Assembly (NCBI GenBank): GCA_023404675.1
Contig: JAEYAW010000013.1
Coordinates: 1-64,000, forward strand
Reading direction: 5' to 3'
Source: Pseudomonadota bacterium
GTDB lineage: Bacteria; Pseudomonadota; Alphaproteobacteria; Rhizobiales; Xanthobacteraceae
DNA length: 64,000 nucleotides
Of this stretch, positions 1 to 8,710 are shown piece by piece (within the stretch, counting starts at the first letter, position 1; each line of letters starts with the position of its first letter). Made by a program: the position numbers and the translations under genes. A model generated the notes under the pieces. The model ran no database searches and had not been told where the DNA came from. It worked only from the letters and a program-made list of their open reading frames with translations.

Positions 1-1179
1 ATCGTGGACGCGGCGCGCGAGGGCGCGGCCGACGAGGCGGCCCTGATCGCGGCCGTGCTGACCGAGCGCGGGCTCGGCGGCGACAGCGCCGATCTCGATG
101 CGCGGCTGGACCAGTTTCGCCGCGACCGCTCGCAGCGCGCCGAGAGCGCGCGGCAGGCGGCCTCGCGCTGGGCGAGGCAGGTCGCTGACAAGGCGCAAAG
201 TTCAGACGAAACGCCATCGACCGGCGCGCTGCTGGCGCTGGCCTTCCCGGACCGCATCGCCAGGAATCGCGGCAACGGCAGCTTCGTGCTCGCCAACGGG
301 CGCGGCGCGGCGGTGGAGCAGACCTCGGCGCTGGCCCGCGCGCCGTTTCTTGCGGTGGGCGAACTGACCGGCGCGGCTGCCAGCGGGCGCATCCTGCTCG
401 CGGCTCCGATCGCGCAGGACGAGATCGAGCGTCGTTTCGCGGACCGGATCGAAAGCGCCGACGACATCGCGTTCGACCGTGCCGCCATGGCGCTGCGCGG
501 CCGCAGGCGTCGACGGCTGGCGGCGCTGACGCTGGCCGAGCAGCCGGTCGCCGTCAAACCGTCCGACGAGACGGCACGCATTCTGGCCGAGGGGCTGGTC
601 GCGGCCGGTCTCGACAGGCTGCCGTGGTCGAAAGCGCTGCAGCAATGGCGCGACCGGGTGATGTTCGCGCGCCGCGCTGAGGGCGAGGAGTGGCCGGATC
701 TGTCCGATGCGGCGCTGGCCGCCTCGCATGCCGCCTGGCTGGTGACCGCGCTCGCGGACAAGACCGCGCTGTCGCAACTCTCGGCCGGTGAGGTGTCGGA
801 CGCGGTGATGGGCCTGCTGCCGTGGTCGCTGCGGGCGCGGTTGGACCGCGAGGCGCCGACGCATTTCGAGGCGCCGACCGGCTCGAACGTCGCGATCGAT
901 TATCAGGCCGAGCAGGGGCCGACGGTCTCGATCCGCTTGCAGGAATTGTTCGGGTTGACGTCGCATCCGTCCATCGCGGGCGGGCGTGTGCCGCTTGTGC
1001 TCGAACTTCTGTCGCCCGCGCATCGGCCGGTGCAGGTGACACGCGATCTGCCGGGCTTCTGGCGCGGCAGCTACGCGGCGGTGCGCACGGATCTGCGCGG
1101 CCGCTATCCGCGCCACTCCTGGCCGGAGGATCCGGCCGCCGCGCCGCCCACGCGCCGCGCCAAGCCGCGCGGGACGTGA
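1..1179 (+). CDS. hrpB: ATP-dependent helicase HrpB, C-terminal part (5' end outside window)
   Basis: The frame is open from base 1, so the first GTG at 4 is internal and only the last ~392 residues are present. The end of the protein carries the HrpB C-terminal domain: a VPLVLELLSPAHRPVQVT block followed by DLPGFWRGSYAAVRTDLRGRYPRHSWPEDP, then a basic Pro/Arg tail. HrpB proteins are DEAH-box helicases of ~820 residues; the RecA-like helicase cores must lie upstream of the window. The physiological role is not well defined in this group. The next gene starts about 100 bases downstream on the same strand. Family assignment is firm from the C-terminal signature alone. Confidence 0.9.
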   Translation: MVDAAREGAADEAALIAAVLTERGLGGDSADLDARLDQFRRDRSQRAESARQAASRWARQVADKAQSSDETPSTGALLALAFPDRIARNRGNGSFVLANGRGAAVEQTSALARAPFLAVGELTGAAASGRILLAAPIAQDEIERRFADRIESADDIAFDRAAMALRGRRRRRLAALTLAEQPVAVKPSDETARILAEGLVAAGLDRLPWSKALQQWRDRVMFARRAEGEEWPDLSDAALAASHAAWLVTALADKTALSQLSAGEVSDAVMGLLPWSLRARLDREAPTHFEAPTGSNVAIDYQAEQGPTVSIRLQELFGLTSHPSIAGGRVPLVLELLSPAHRPVQVTRDLPGFWRGSYAAVRTDLRGRYPRHSWPEDPAAAPPTRRAKPRGT

Positions 1180-1282
1180 CCCGCAGGACTCAAATCGCGG
1201 CCGCCTTAACCGTTCGCTCACCCTTTTCGCGACAATTGTTGCCGGTCGCGTGCTGTGGTCGAAACCTGAGTGAGCGTTGCGT

Positions 1283-1789
1283 ATGCGTGGCATCTTGATC
1301 TTTGCAGCGGTGCTGATGGCGCTGGGCGTCGTGATGGCCCAGACGGCGGACCGCATGTCCAGCGCGCGCCCCGTCAAGGTCGCGGCGCTGAGCGCCGAGG
1401 CGGCCTCCCCGGCCGGCAGCCGCAGTGTCTCGATTCCCCGCGACGGACGCGGACATTTTCAGGCGGAAGGCCGCATCGACGGCCGCCGGATCGGCTTCAT
1501 GGTGGACACCGGCGCGTCCGTCGTGGCGCTGAACGAAAGTTCAGCGGCAAAGGTCGGCATCCGGCCGGCGCGCGGCGACTACAACGCCAATGTCACGACC
1601 GCCAACGGCACGATCAAAGGGGCGCGGATGCGGCTCGCCAGTCTCGATGTCGGCGGGCTTGAGGTGCGCGACGTGGACGCCATGATCCTGCCGGACGAAG
1701 CGCTGTCCGAGAACTTGCTCGGCCTGTCCTACCTGGCCCGTCTCCGCCGCTTCGAGTATTCCTCCGGCCGGTTGCTGCTCGAACAATAG
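1283..1789 (+). CDS. Membrane-anchored retropepsin-like aspartic protease, TIGR02281 family
   Basis: 168 residues. An N-terminal hydrophobic segment (about residues 3-20) acts as signal or membrane anchor and is followed by a single retropepsin-type domain. The catalytic motif is FMVDTGASVVAL (about residues 73-84), and the flap/second half includes NVTTANGTIKGARM and ENLLGLSYLARL. This matches the TIGR02281 clan AA family, which has one DTG motif per chain and so would work as a homodimer in the periplasm. I prefer ATG 1283 to TTG 1277 two codons upstream. It stands alone between hrpB and a sugar-phosphate mutase; the substrate is unknown. Confidence 0.85.
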   Translation: MRGILIFAAVLMALGVVMAQTADRMSSARPVKVAALSAEAASPAGSRSVSIPRDGRGHFQAEGRIDGRRIGFMVDTGASVVALNESSAAKVGIRPARGDYNANVTTANGTIKGARMRLASLDVGGLEVRDVDAMILPDEALSENLLGLSYLARLRRFEYSSGRLLLEQ

Positions 1790-1926
1790 CGGGCGTCTGT
1801 CATCGGCCTGTCCGACAAGCTCCCTAAATGGCCGCATTTGCGCGCCACATCTCGGCCCCCTCCTTCCGCTCGCGCCATGCATTCGCTATGGCTGGGGCGG
1901 ATTTCATCATTCCATTGAGGTTGCTC

Positions 1927-3426
1927 ATGTTCCCGAAGCCGAAGGCTCTCCTCGTTCCGAACACCTACGAGTACGAATCCGAGCCGATGGTGAAGGCGAC
2001 CGGCTTTCGCGAATACGACGCGCGCTGGCTGTTCAGCAAAGAGATCAACCTGATGGGCATCCAGGCCCTGGGCATGGGGCTCGGCACCCTGATCGGCGAG
2101 ATGGGGCAGAAGCGCGAGATCGTCACCGGCCACGACTTTCGCGGCTATTCGGCCTCGATCAAGTACGCGCTGATCTCCGGCCTGATGGCGGCGGGCTGCA
2201 AGGTGCACGACATTGGCCTCGCGCTGACGCCGATGGCCTATTTCGCGCAGTTCGCGCTCGATGTGCCGTGCGTCGCGATGGTGACGGCCTCGCACAACGA
2301 CAATGGCTGGACCGGCGTGAAGATGGGCGCCAATCGCCCTCTGACATTCGGTCCCGACGAAATGACGCGGCTCAAGGACATCGTACTCAACGCTGCGTTC
2401 GATCTGAAGGGCGGCGGTTCTTATGAGTTCGTCGAGAATTTTCCGGCGCGCTATATCGCCGATCTGACGAATCGTCCCAAGCTGAAGCGCAAGCTGCGCG
2501 TGGTGGTGGCCTGCGGCAATGGCACGGCGGGCGCGTTCGCGCCGCAGGTAATGGAGGCGATCGGTTGCGAGGTGATCCCGCTCGATACCAACCTCGATCA
2601 CACCTTCCCGAAATACAATCCGAACCCTGAAGATCTTGAGATGCTGCACGCGATCCGCGATGCGGTGCTCGCCAACAAGGCCGATGTCGGTCTCGGATTC
2701 GACGGCGACGGCGATCGCTGCGGCGTGGTGGACGACACCGGCGAGGAAATCTTCGCGGACAAGGTGGGCGTGATGCTGGCGCGCGACATGTCGGCGATCC
2801 ACAAGGACGCGCAGTTCGTGGTGGACGTGAAGTCCACCGGGCTGTTTGTCACGGACCCGGTGCTGCAGAAGCAGGGCGCGACCACCACTTACTGGAAGAC
2901 CGGACACTCCTACATGAAGCGCCGCACCAACGAACTCGGCGCGCTGGCGGGCTTCGAGAAGAGCGGCCATTTCTTCTTCAACAAGCCGATCGGGCGCGGC
3001 TACGACGACGGTCTCGTCTCGGCGATCGCGATCTGCGAGATGCTCGACCGCGCCGGCGACAAAAAGATGTCCGACCTGAAGAATGCGCTGCCGAAGACCT
3101 GGTCGTCGCCGACCATGTCCCCGCACTGCGCCGACGAGGTGAAGTACGACATCGTCACGCAGGTGGTGAAACACTTCGAGGATGCGAAGGCGAAGGGCGA
3201 GAAGGTCGCCGGGCAGGCGATCCGCGATCTCGTCACCGTCAACGGCGTGCGCGTCACGGTCGAGGACGGAAGCTGGGGTCTGGTGCGCGCCTCGTCCAAC
3301 AAGCCGGAGCTTGTGGTGGTGGTGGAAAGCCCGGTCTCCGAGCAGCGCATGCGCGACATGTTCGCGGCGATGGACGGGGTGCTGCGCACCCATCCCGAAG
3401 TCGGCGCGTATAATCAGACGATTTGA
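1927..3426 (+). CDS. Phosphomannomutase/phosphoglucomutase (alpha-D-phosphohexomutase family)
   Basis: 499 residues. Interconverts hexose 6- and 1-phosphates (mannose and/or glucose), supplying sugar nucleotides for envelope polysaccharide. Diagnostic sites are the phosphoserine loop TASHNDNGWTGVKMG, the Mg-binding loop GFDGDGDRCGVVDD, the sugar-specificity loop GFEKSGHFFF, and a C-terminal phosphate-binding region (EDGSWGLVRASSNKPELVV). ATG 1927 follows a GAGG ribosome site (about 1916-1919) and begins MFPKPKALLVPNTYEYE; the open frame extends 33 codons upstream but that part has no family resemblance. Bacterial ManB/AlgC-like length is normal. Whether it prefers mannose or glucose cannot be told from sequence. 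Confidence 0.93.
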   Translation: MFPKPKALLVPNTYEYESEPMVKATGFREYDARWLFSKEINLMGIQALGMGLGTLIGEMGQKREIVTGHDFRGYSASIKYALISGLMAAGCKVHDIGLALTPMAYFAQFALDVPCVAMVTASHNDNGWTGVKMGANRPLTFGPDEMTRLKDIVLNAAFDLKGGGSYEFVENFPARYIADLTNRPKLKRKLRVVVACGNGTAGAFAPQVMEAIGCEVIPLDTNLDHTFPKYNPNPEDLEMLHAIRDAVLANKADVGLGFDGDGDRCGVVDDTGEEIFADKVGVMLARDMSAIHKDAQFVVDVKSTGLFVTDPVLQKQGATTTYWKTGHSYMKRRTNELGALAGFEKSGHFFFNKPIGRGYDDGLVSAIAICEMLDRAGDKKMSDLKNALPKTWSSPTMSPHCADEVKYDIVTQVVKHFEDAKAKGEKVAGQAIRDLVTVNGVRVTVEDGSWGLVRASSNKPELVVVVESPVSEQRMRDMFAAMDGVLRTHPEVGAYNQTI

Positions 3427-3442
3427 TTTTTTGGCCTTGTGT

Positions 3443-3466
3443 TCGTTCCCGCCTGCGCGGGGACGA
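3443..3466. repeat. Short palindromic intergenic repeat (REP-like)
   Basis: TCGTTCCCGC and GCGGGGACGA flank a CTGC loop, forming a 10-bp stem with one G-U pair, between the convergent mutase and NlpC/P60 genes. It resembles the many dispersed TCGTCCCCGC-type palindromes of Bradyrhizobium relatives and may also serve as a terminator for the convergent pair. Confidence 0.55.
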
Positions 3467-3508
3467 CAAAGACGAGGATGGGGGCTGCCGGCCCAACGCC
3501 GTGCCTAA

Positions 3509-4351
3509 TTACACCCGCTTGATACGCGTCACGGGAAAGCCCGCGAGCGCGATGCGGGCGACGGCGTCGGCCGTTGGCTCGATGGCGGTGGCCATGTGAA
3601 ACGCGTTGGCATGCACCAGCGTGAGCGCATCCCGCGCGATCGCCACGTGGCCTTTCCAGAACACCAGATCGCCGCGCCGCAGCTTGCCGATGTCCGCCAG
3701 CGGCACGTCCGCGCCGAGCGCGCCTTCCTGCATGTCGCTGTCGCGCGGCGCGCCGATGCCGCAGGTATTCAACGCAAGCTGCACCAGACCCGAGCAGTCG
3801 ATGCCGAGCGCGCTCTTGCCGCCCCACAGGTACGGCGTGCCGATCAGGCGTTCGGCGACGGCGACGGTATCGCGCTCACGGGCGTCGAGCGGCGCGAGAT
3901 GCCGCGCGCTGAGATAGAGGCCATCGTCGGTGATGGCGAACGGGCCATCGGTCTGCACCACGTTCACCTTCGCGCCCAGCGTCAGCGCGTCCGACGGCGG
4001 CAGCTTGATGGACGGTCCGGGAAACGCCAGCGTGCGGATCGCGGCCACCTTGTGCGTCGGCGCGGCGCGCGGCGGCGCGAGCGCTTCGTCCGGCATCCAG
4101 CCGACATAGCCGTCGCTGCCGAGCTGACCCCATGTCCAGCCCTCGTCGGTGCGCTCATAGACCGTGAAGCGGTCGCCGCGCAGCGCCTCGGTGTCGAGCG
4201 GCGCATTGGGCATGGGTGACCGGCGGATCGGCGCGAGCGCGGCGCGCACCTCGTAGTCGGTGCCGTCCACGAACCGCGCGGCGCTCACCTTGCCTTCGAG
4301 ATACTTCGCGGCGAGATCCGGCCGCGCCGGGGTGAGGCGCGGATCATCCAT
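3509..4351 (-). CDS. NlpC/P60 family cell-wall peptidase with SH3 domains
   Basis: 280 residues. The N-terminal part (about 45-150) looks like bacterial SH3 domains (RFTVYERTDEGWTWGQL, DGYVGWMPDEAL). The C-terminal part is an NlpC/P60 cysteine peptidase with GTPYLWGGKSALGIDCSGLVQLAL (catalytic Cys in DCSG) and the catalytic His in KGHVAIA. Such enzymes hydrolyse gamma-D-Glu-diamino acid bonds in murein peptides. There is no obvious signal peptide, so it may recycle peptides in the cytosol, as suggested by its partner gene: its ATG overlaps the 3' end of the upstream aminopeptidase by 8 bases, implying translational coupling. Confidence 0.9.
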   Translation of the reverse strand: MDDPRLTPARPDLAAKYLEGKVSAARFVDGTDYEVRAALAPIRRSPMPNAPLDTEALRGDRFTVYERTDEGWTWGQLGSDGYVGWMPDEALAPPRAAPTHKVAAIRTLAFPGPSIKLPPSDALTLGAKVNVVQTDGPFAITDDGLYLSARHLAPLDARERDTVAVAERLIGTPYLWGGKSALGIDCSGLVQLALNTCGIGAPRDSDMQEGALGADVPLADIGKLRRGDLVFWKGHVAIARDALTLVHANAFHMATAIEPTADAVARIALAGFPVTRIKRV

Positions 4352-5729
4352 AGCGCTGGCTCAGCAGCGCGAAGATCGCGCGCGCGGCCTGACATTCGCC
4401 GCCCTCGGGGCGCGCCGGTTTGGCGCTTGGCGTCCAGCCGTAGATATCGACATGCAGCCAGCGCGTCGGGTCTTCGACGAAGCGCTGCAGGAACAGCGCG
4501 CAGGTGATGGAGCCGGCGAAGCCGCCGCTCGGCGCATTGGTGATGTCCGCGGTCTTGGCATCCAGCCACGCGTCGTAAGCGGGCCACAGCGGCATCCGCC
4601 ACAGGGGATCGTTTTCCGCCTGCGCGAAGCGGGCGAGATCGGCGGCGAGCGCATCGTCGCCCGTATAGAATGGCGGCAGGTCGGGGCCGAGCGCCACGCG
4701 CGCTGCGCCGGTGAGCGTGCCGAGGTCGATCAGCAGGTCGGGCGTGTCCTCGCAGGCCAGCGCCAGCGCGTCGGCGAGCACGAGACGCCCCTCGGCATCG
4801 GTGTTGCCGATCTCGATGCTCAGGCCCTTGCGTGAGGGAAAGATATCCATCGGGCGGAAGGCGTTGCCGGCGACTGCGTTCTCGACGGCGGGAATCAGCA
4901 CGCGCAGCCGCAGCTTCAATCCAGCCGACATCACCAGCAGCGCCAGCGCCAGCACGTTCGCCGCGCCGCCCATGTCCTTCTTCATCAGCAGCATGGAGCC
5001 GGAGGGCTTGAGGTCCAGCCCGCCGGTGTCGAAGCATACGCCCTTGCCGATCAGCGTCACCTTCGGATGCGCGGGATCGCCCCACGAGATATCGATCAGG
5101 CGCGGCGCGCGGGTCGAGGCCATGCCGACGGCGTGAATGAGCGGAAAGTTCTCGCGCACGAGATCGTCGCCGACGATGCTGCGGAACGTCGCGCCGAAAC
5201 GATCCGCGAGCCCGCGCGCGGCGTCCTCCAGCTCCTGCGGTCCCATGTCGTTGGAGGGCGTGTTGATGAGATCGCGCGCAAGGGTCACGGCCTCGGCGAG
5301 GCGGTCGATCTCGGCGGCGTCGACGCCGCCCGGCACCACCAGCCGGGCCTTCGGCGCGTCGGTCTTGCGGTAGCGGCCGAAGCGATAGCTGCCGAGCGCG
5401 AAGGCGAGCGTGGCGAGGCGCAGGTCGATTCCCGCCTTGTTGTCGAACGCATAAGTGCCTTCCGGCAGCAGGCTCGGCAGTGACCCGCATCGGAACGGGT
5501 TGGTCTTCGGGATGCCGCTCGGATCGACGCCGAACAGAACGCGGCCGAGCGCGCCGTCATCGGCGGGCAACAGCAGATGCTTGCCCGGACCTGCCTTGAA
5601 GCCGCTGGCCTCGGTGAACCGGCGCGCGGCGGGTGACAGAGACGACAGCATTTCCGCCAGCGCGTCGGCGTGGACGAGGGTGACGGGAATGGCGTCCGGT
5701 GCGGGGCCGCTGACGATGGAAGATGACAT
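4344..5729 (-). CDS. M17 leucyl aminopeptidase family protein
   Basis: 461 residues. Dinuclear-metal aminopeptidase that removes N-terminal residues from peptides in the cytosol. Signature blocks are LIGKGVCFDTGGLDLKP with MLLMKKDMGGAANV, and the family motif NTDAEGRLVLADAL; these supply the metal-binding Asp/Glu/Lys residues. The start is taken at ATG 5729 (MSSSIVSG); an upstream in-frame ATG at 5765 would add 12 residues with no family support. It overlaps the NlpC/P60 gene by 8 bases, so the pair probably works together in turnover of cell-wall or other peptides. Confidence 0.92.
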   Translation of the reverse strand: MSSSIVSGPAPDAIPVTLVHADALAEMLSSLSPAARRFTEASGFKAGPGKHLLLPADDGALGRVLFGVDPSGIPKTNPFRCGSLPSLLPEGTYAFDNKAGIDLRLATLAFALGSYRFGRYRKTDAPKARLVVPGGVDAAEIDRLAEAVTLARDLINTPSNDMGPQELEDAARGLADRFGATFRSIVGDDLVRENFPLIHAVGMASTRAPRLIDISWGDPAHPKVTLIGKGVCFDTGGLDLKPSGSMLLMKKDMGGAANVLALALLVMSAGLKLRLRVLIPAVENAVAGNAFRPMDIFPSRKGLSIEIGNTDAEGRLVLADALALACEDTPDLLIDLGTLTGAARVALGPDLPPFYTGDDALAADLARFAQAENDPLWRMPLWPAYDAWLDAKTADITNAPSGGFAGSITCALFLQRFVEDPTRWLHVDIYGWTPSAKPARPEGGECQAARAIFALLSQRYG

Positions 5730-5785
5730 GATCAGTGCTTTGTCTCGGACGGACTTTGCCGTCAACTGTTCGGGTCCTGCGACTA

Positions 5786-5800
5786 TTAACCAGACATTAG
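5786..5800. promoter_or_regulatory. Possible CtrA-type site between pepA-like gene and tadD
   Basis: TTAA-N7-TTAG (5786-5800) lies in the divergent 191-base gap upstream of both the aminopeptidase and the TadD-like gene. The CtrA consensus is TTAA-N7-TTAA, so one base differs. Pilus genes are CtrA targets in Caulobacter, which makes the location suggestive. This is a single weak match. Confidence 0.3.
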
Positions 5801-5920
5801 GGTTAACAGTCTATTGCTGGGCCAGCGGTACGGCCATGACGGATCGTGGTTCGTCCGCGGCAGAGAGGCGGGCACAGGTCGGGATTCCGGCCAGGCCGTT
5901 GTCGAGTGAGTTGAACTCCC

Positions 5921-6724
5921 ATGCGTCATTTTCGTCCCTCCGCCCGCACCCTGTCGTCCGCTGCCGTTGCGGTTCTCGTCGCGGCCGCGCTGGGTGGCTG
6001 CCAGACCATGAGTTCGCCCGATATCACCGGCGCGCTGAATGCTCGCGCCGAGGCGCCCGCTTCGGCCGATCCGCAGGCGGCCGCCGTCGCCGCAGGTGAG
6101 CGCTATCGCGCCAATCCCAAGGATCCCGAAGCCGCGATCCGCTACGGACAGACGCTGCGCGCCAATGGCCAGCGGGCGCAGGCGGTGGCGATGCTCGAAC
6201 AGGCGACCATCGCCAATCCCAGCAACAAGAGGGTGCTCGCCGCCTATGGCCGGGCGCTCGCGGACAACGGCAATCTGCAGCTCGCGTTCGATACGCTGGG
6301 CCGCGCGCACACGCCCGCGAATCCGGACTGGCGCATTCTGTCCGCGCAGGGCGCGGTGCTCGATCAGATGGGCCGTCACGAGGATGCGCGGCGTTACTAC
6401 ACCAGCGCCTTGAAGATCGTGCCCGAGGAATCGAGCGTGTTGTCCAATCTGGGCCTGTCCTACATGCTGTCGAAGGATCTGCCGCAGGCGGAGCAGACGC
6501 TTCGCCGTGCGATGGCGCGCGGCAATGTCGATCCGCGCGTGCGGCAGAATCTCGGCCTCGTCGTCGGGCTGCAGGGGCGTTTCGCGGAAGCCGAGCAGAT
6601 CGTGCGCGCCGACCTGCCGCCCGAGGAGGCCGCTGCGAACGTGGCCTATCTCAAGGATATGCTGGGCCGCAGCGGCGACGAGCGACGCCGCAACGCCGCC
6701 GCAGCCGGACCGGACCGAGGCTGA
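5921..6724 (+). CDS. tadD: TPR lipoprotein, TadD-like Flp pilus assembly factor
   Basis: 267 residues. The N-terminus has a lipoprotein signal (about residues 10-26) ending in a LGGCQTM lipobox, then a disordered Ala-rich stretch, then about four TPR repeats (for example AAIRYGQTLRANGQRAQAVAML, ILSAQGAVLDQMGRHEDARRYY, SVLSNLGLSYMLSKDLPQAEQTL). TadD lipoproteins help assemble the outer-membrane secretin of the Tad machine. The gene converges on tadC with a 21-base gap, so it is on the opposite strand from the rest of the machine but physically part of the locus. Confidence 0.85.
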   Translation: MRHFRPSARTLSSAAVAVLVAAALGGCQTMSSPDITGALNARAEAPASADPQAAAVAAGERYRANPKDPEAAIRYGQTLRANGQRAQAVAMLEQATIANPSNKRVLAAYGRALADNGNLQLAFDTLGRAHTPANPDWRILSAQGAVLDQMGRHEDARRYYTSALKIVPEESSVLSNLGLSYMLSKDLPQAEQTLRRAMARGNVDPRVRQNLGLVVGLQGRFAEAEQIVRADLPPEEAAANVAYLKDMLGRSGDERRRNAAAAGPDRG

Positions 6725-6745
6725 GTCTTCAGCAAGGTCGAACGC

Positions 6746-7720
6746 CTACCGCATTTCCATGATCTTGATGGCGGTCGGCCCGAGGATCACCACGAACAGG
6801 CACGGCAGGAAGAACAGGATCATCGGCACCGTCAGCTTGGGCGGGAGCGCCGCGGCCTTCTTTTCCGCCTCGTTCATGCGCATGTCGCGGTTCTCCTGCG
6901 CCATCACGCGCAGCGAATGGCCGAGCGGCGTGCCGTAGCGTTCCGACTGCTGGAGCGCGAGGGACACCGATTTGACGCCGGGCAGGCCGACGCGATTCGC
7001 GAGATTCTCATAGGCCTGCTTGCGGTCCTGCAGATAGGACAGCTCGGCCATCGTCAGGGTGAATTCCTCCGCCAGCGCCACCGACTGCGCGCCGATCTCC
7101 ACGCTCACCCGCCGGAAGGCGGCCTCGATCGACATGCCGGATTCCACGCAGATCAGCAGCAGATCAAGTGCATCGGGGAAGGCGCGCTTGATGGAAAGCT
7201 GCCGCTTGGCGATCCTGTTCTTGATGAAGAGCATGGGCGCTTGCATGCCAAAAAACGCGGCGGCGAGGCAGATGCCGATCTTGATCGTCGCGGGACGATC
7301 CATGTTGGTGATGAAAAAGACGTAGATCGCCGATGCGATGAGGAGGGCGATCGGCGCGATCATTCGAAAGAACAGGAAGGTGACGTAAGGCGCCTGGCCG
7401 CGATAGCCCGCCATGATCAGCTTGTCGCGGGCCGATTCCTGCGCCAGCCATTTCGCGAGGTTGAAATCCTCGACGACCTTGGTGACGAACTGCCTGGGTG
7501 TCTGGCGCAGCGAGATTTTCTCGCTCCTGGCCAGGCGCTCGCGTTCGCGCCGCCGCATCTGCTCGCGCTCGGAGGCCACGGCCTTCATGCGCTTCGTCAG
7601 CGTTTCGCCTGCGAAGAGCGGCAAAACGAGGGTGTAAACTGTCGCGCTCGCGGCAATCGCCGCGAACATCATCGACATGAAGCGGACGTCGTGAAATTTC
7701 GAGATCAGAAATTCGAGCAT
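6746..7720 (-). CDS. tadC: Tad pilus inner-membrane platform protein TadC (T2SS F family)
   Basis: 324 residues. A T2SSF domain with TM segments near residues 13-35, 115-145 and at the C-terminus (VPMILFFLPCLFVVILGPTAIKI). The conserved cytoplasmic block is FPDALDLLLICVESGMSIEAAF with ALQQSERYGTPLGHSLRVMAQENRDMRM. TadB and TadC form the inner-membrane platform on which the CpaF ATPase drives pilin assembly. It is the last gene of the minus-strand cluster, 9 bases after tadB. Confidence 0.92.
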   Translation of the reverse strand: MLEFLISKFHDVRFMSMMFAAIAASATVYTLVLPLFAGETLTKRMKAVASEREQMRRRERERLARSEKISLRQTPRQFVTKVVEDFNLAKWLAQESARDKLIMAGYRGQAPYVTFLFFRMIAPIALLIASAIYVFFITNMDRPATIKIGICLAAAFFGMQAPMLFIKNRIAKRQLSIKRAFPDALDLLLICVESGMSIEAAFRRVSVEIGAQSVALAEEFTLTMAELSYLQDRKQAYENLANRVGLPGVKSVSLALQQSERYGTPLGHSLRVMAQENRDMRMNEAEKKAAALPPKLTVPMILFFLPCLFVVILGPTAIKIMEMR

Positions 7721-7729
7721 GGGCCGCGC

Positions 7730-8698
7730 CTAGAAATCGAAGTTGATCATCTTCTTCATGACGAAAACGCCCGTTCCCATCCATACGACGCATCCCGCCA
7801 GCATCAGGTGGCCGGTCGGATGGGTGAACAGCAGCGACATGTAAGACGGGGTGGTCATGTAGACGAGCAGCATGACGATGGGCGGCAGGGAGCCGATGAT
7901 CGCAGCCGACGCCTTGGCCTCCATCGACATCGCCTGAATCTTTTCCTTCATCTTCTTGCGATCGCGCAGCACCTTGGAGAGATTGGTGAGCGCCTCGGAC
8001 AGGTTGCCGCCGGTCTGTTGCTGGATCGCGATGACGATGCCGAAGAAATTCGCTTCCGGCAGCGGCATGCGCTCGTAGAGCCGCTGGCAGGCTTCGCCAA
8101 GCGGCATGCCGATGGTCTGCGTCTCGATGATCGCCACGAATTCCGAGCGCAGCGGCTCGGTGGCGTCGGAAGCCACCGACCGGATGGAATCGGACAGCGG
8201 CAGGCCGGCCTTGATGCCGCGGGCGATGGTGTCCACGGCGTCTGGCAGCGCGGCCAGGAATCTGGCCTCGCGCCGCTTGCGCAGGAATCCAAGCATCCAC
8301 CGGGGCAATCCGAAGCCTGCGGCAAATCCGAACCCGGCCGCAGCCAGGAGCCCGCCGCCGATGGCGAGGATGCCGAGAAAGGACCCGCCGCCGAGGATGA
8401 CGGAGATCACGTAAAACTTCCGGTCCGACCAATCGAGCCCGGCGCGCACGAGCCGCACGGACAGCGGCACCTTCTCCGTCTCCCGGGCGCGGGCCTCGAT
8501 CTCGCGCAGCGATCCCTCGACCTGCTCGCGGCGCGTTTTCTGGGTTCGCTCGCGGCCTCGCACGACCGGCTCGGAGCGGACGATCGACTCGCGACGCTTG
8601 CTGGCGGCCTTCTCGCCGGACAGCAGCGGATAGAGAAACACCCAGGCGAGGCCGCCGATGGTGACCATCGCCAGGAATATGAGCGCGAGTTTCTCCAT
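7730..8698 (-). CDS. tadB: Tad pilus inner-membrane platform protein TadB (T2SS F family)
   Basis: 322 residues. N-terminal TM anchor (LALIFLAMVTIGGLAWVFL), a basic cytoplasmic linker, a second membrane pair near 105-140, then the T2SSF block LPDAVDTIARGIKAGLPLSDSI with AIQQQTGGNLSEALTNLSKVLRDR and two C-terminal TM segments. It pairs with TadC as the polytopic platform of the pilus motor. It follows cpaF by 12 bases and precedes tadC by 9, consistent with one transcript. Confidence 0.92.
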   Translation of the reverse strand: MEKLALIFLAMVTIGGLAWVFLYPLLSGEKAASKRRESIVRSEPVVRGRERTQKTRREQVEGSLREIEARARETEKVPLSVRLVRAGLDWSDRKFYVISVILGGGSFLGILAIGGGLLAAAGFGFAAGFGLPRWMLGFLRKRREARFLAALPDAVDTIARGIKAGLPLSDSIRSVASDATEPLRSEFVAIIETQTIGMPLGEACQRLYERMPLPEANFFGIVIAIQQQTGGNLSEALTNLSKVLRDRKKMKEKIQAMSMEAKASAAIIGSLPPIVMLLVYMTTPSYMSLLFTHPTGHLMLAGCVVWMGTGVFVMKKMINFDF

Positions 8699-8710
8699 TT
8701 CCCGCTCCTG

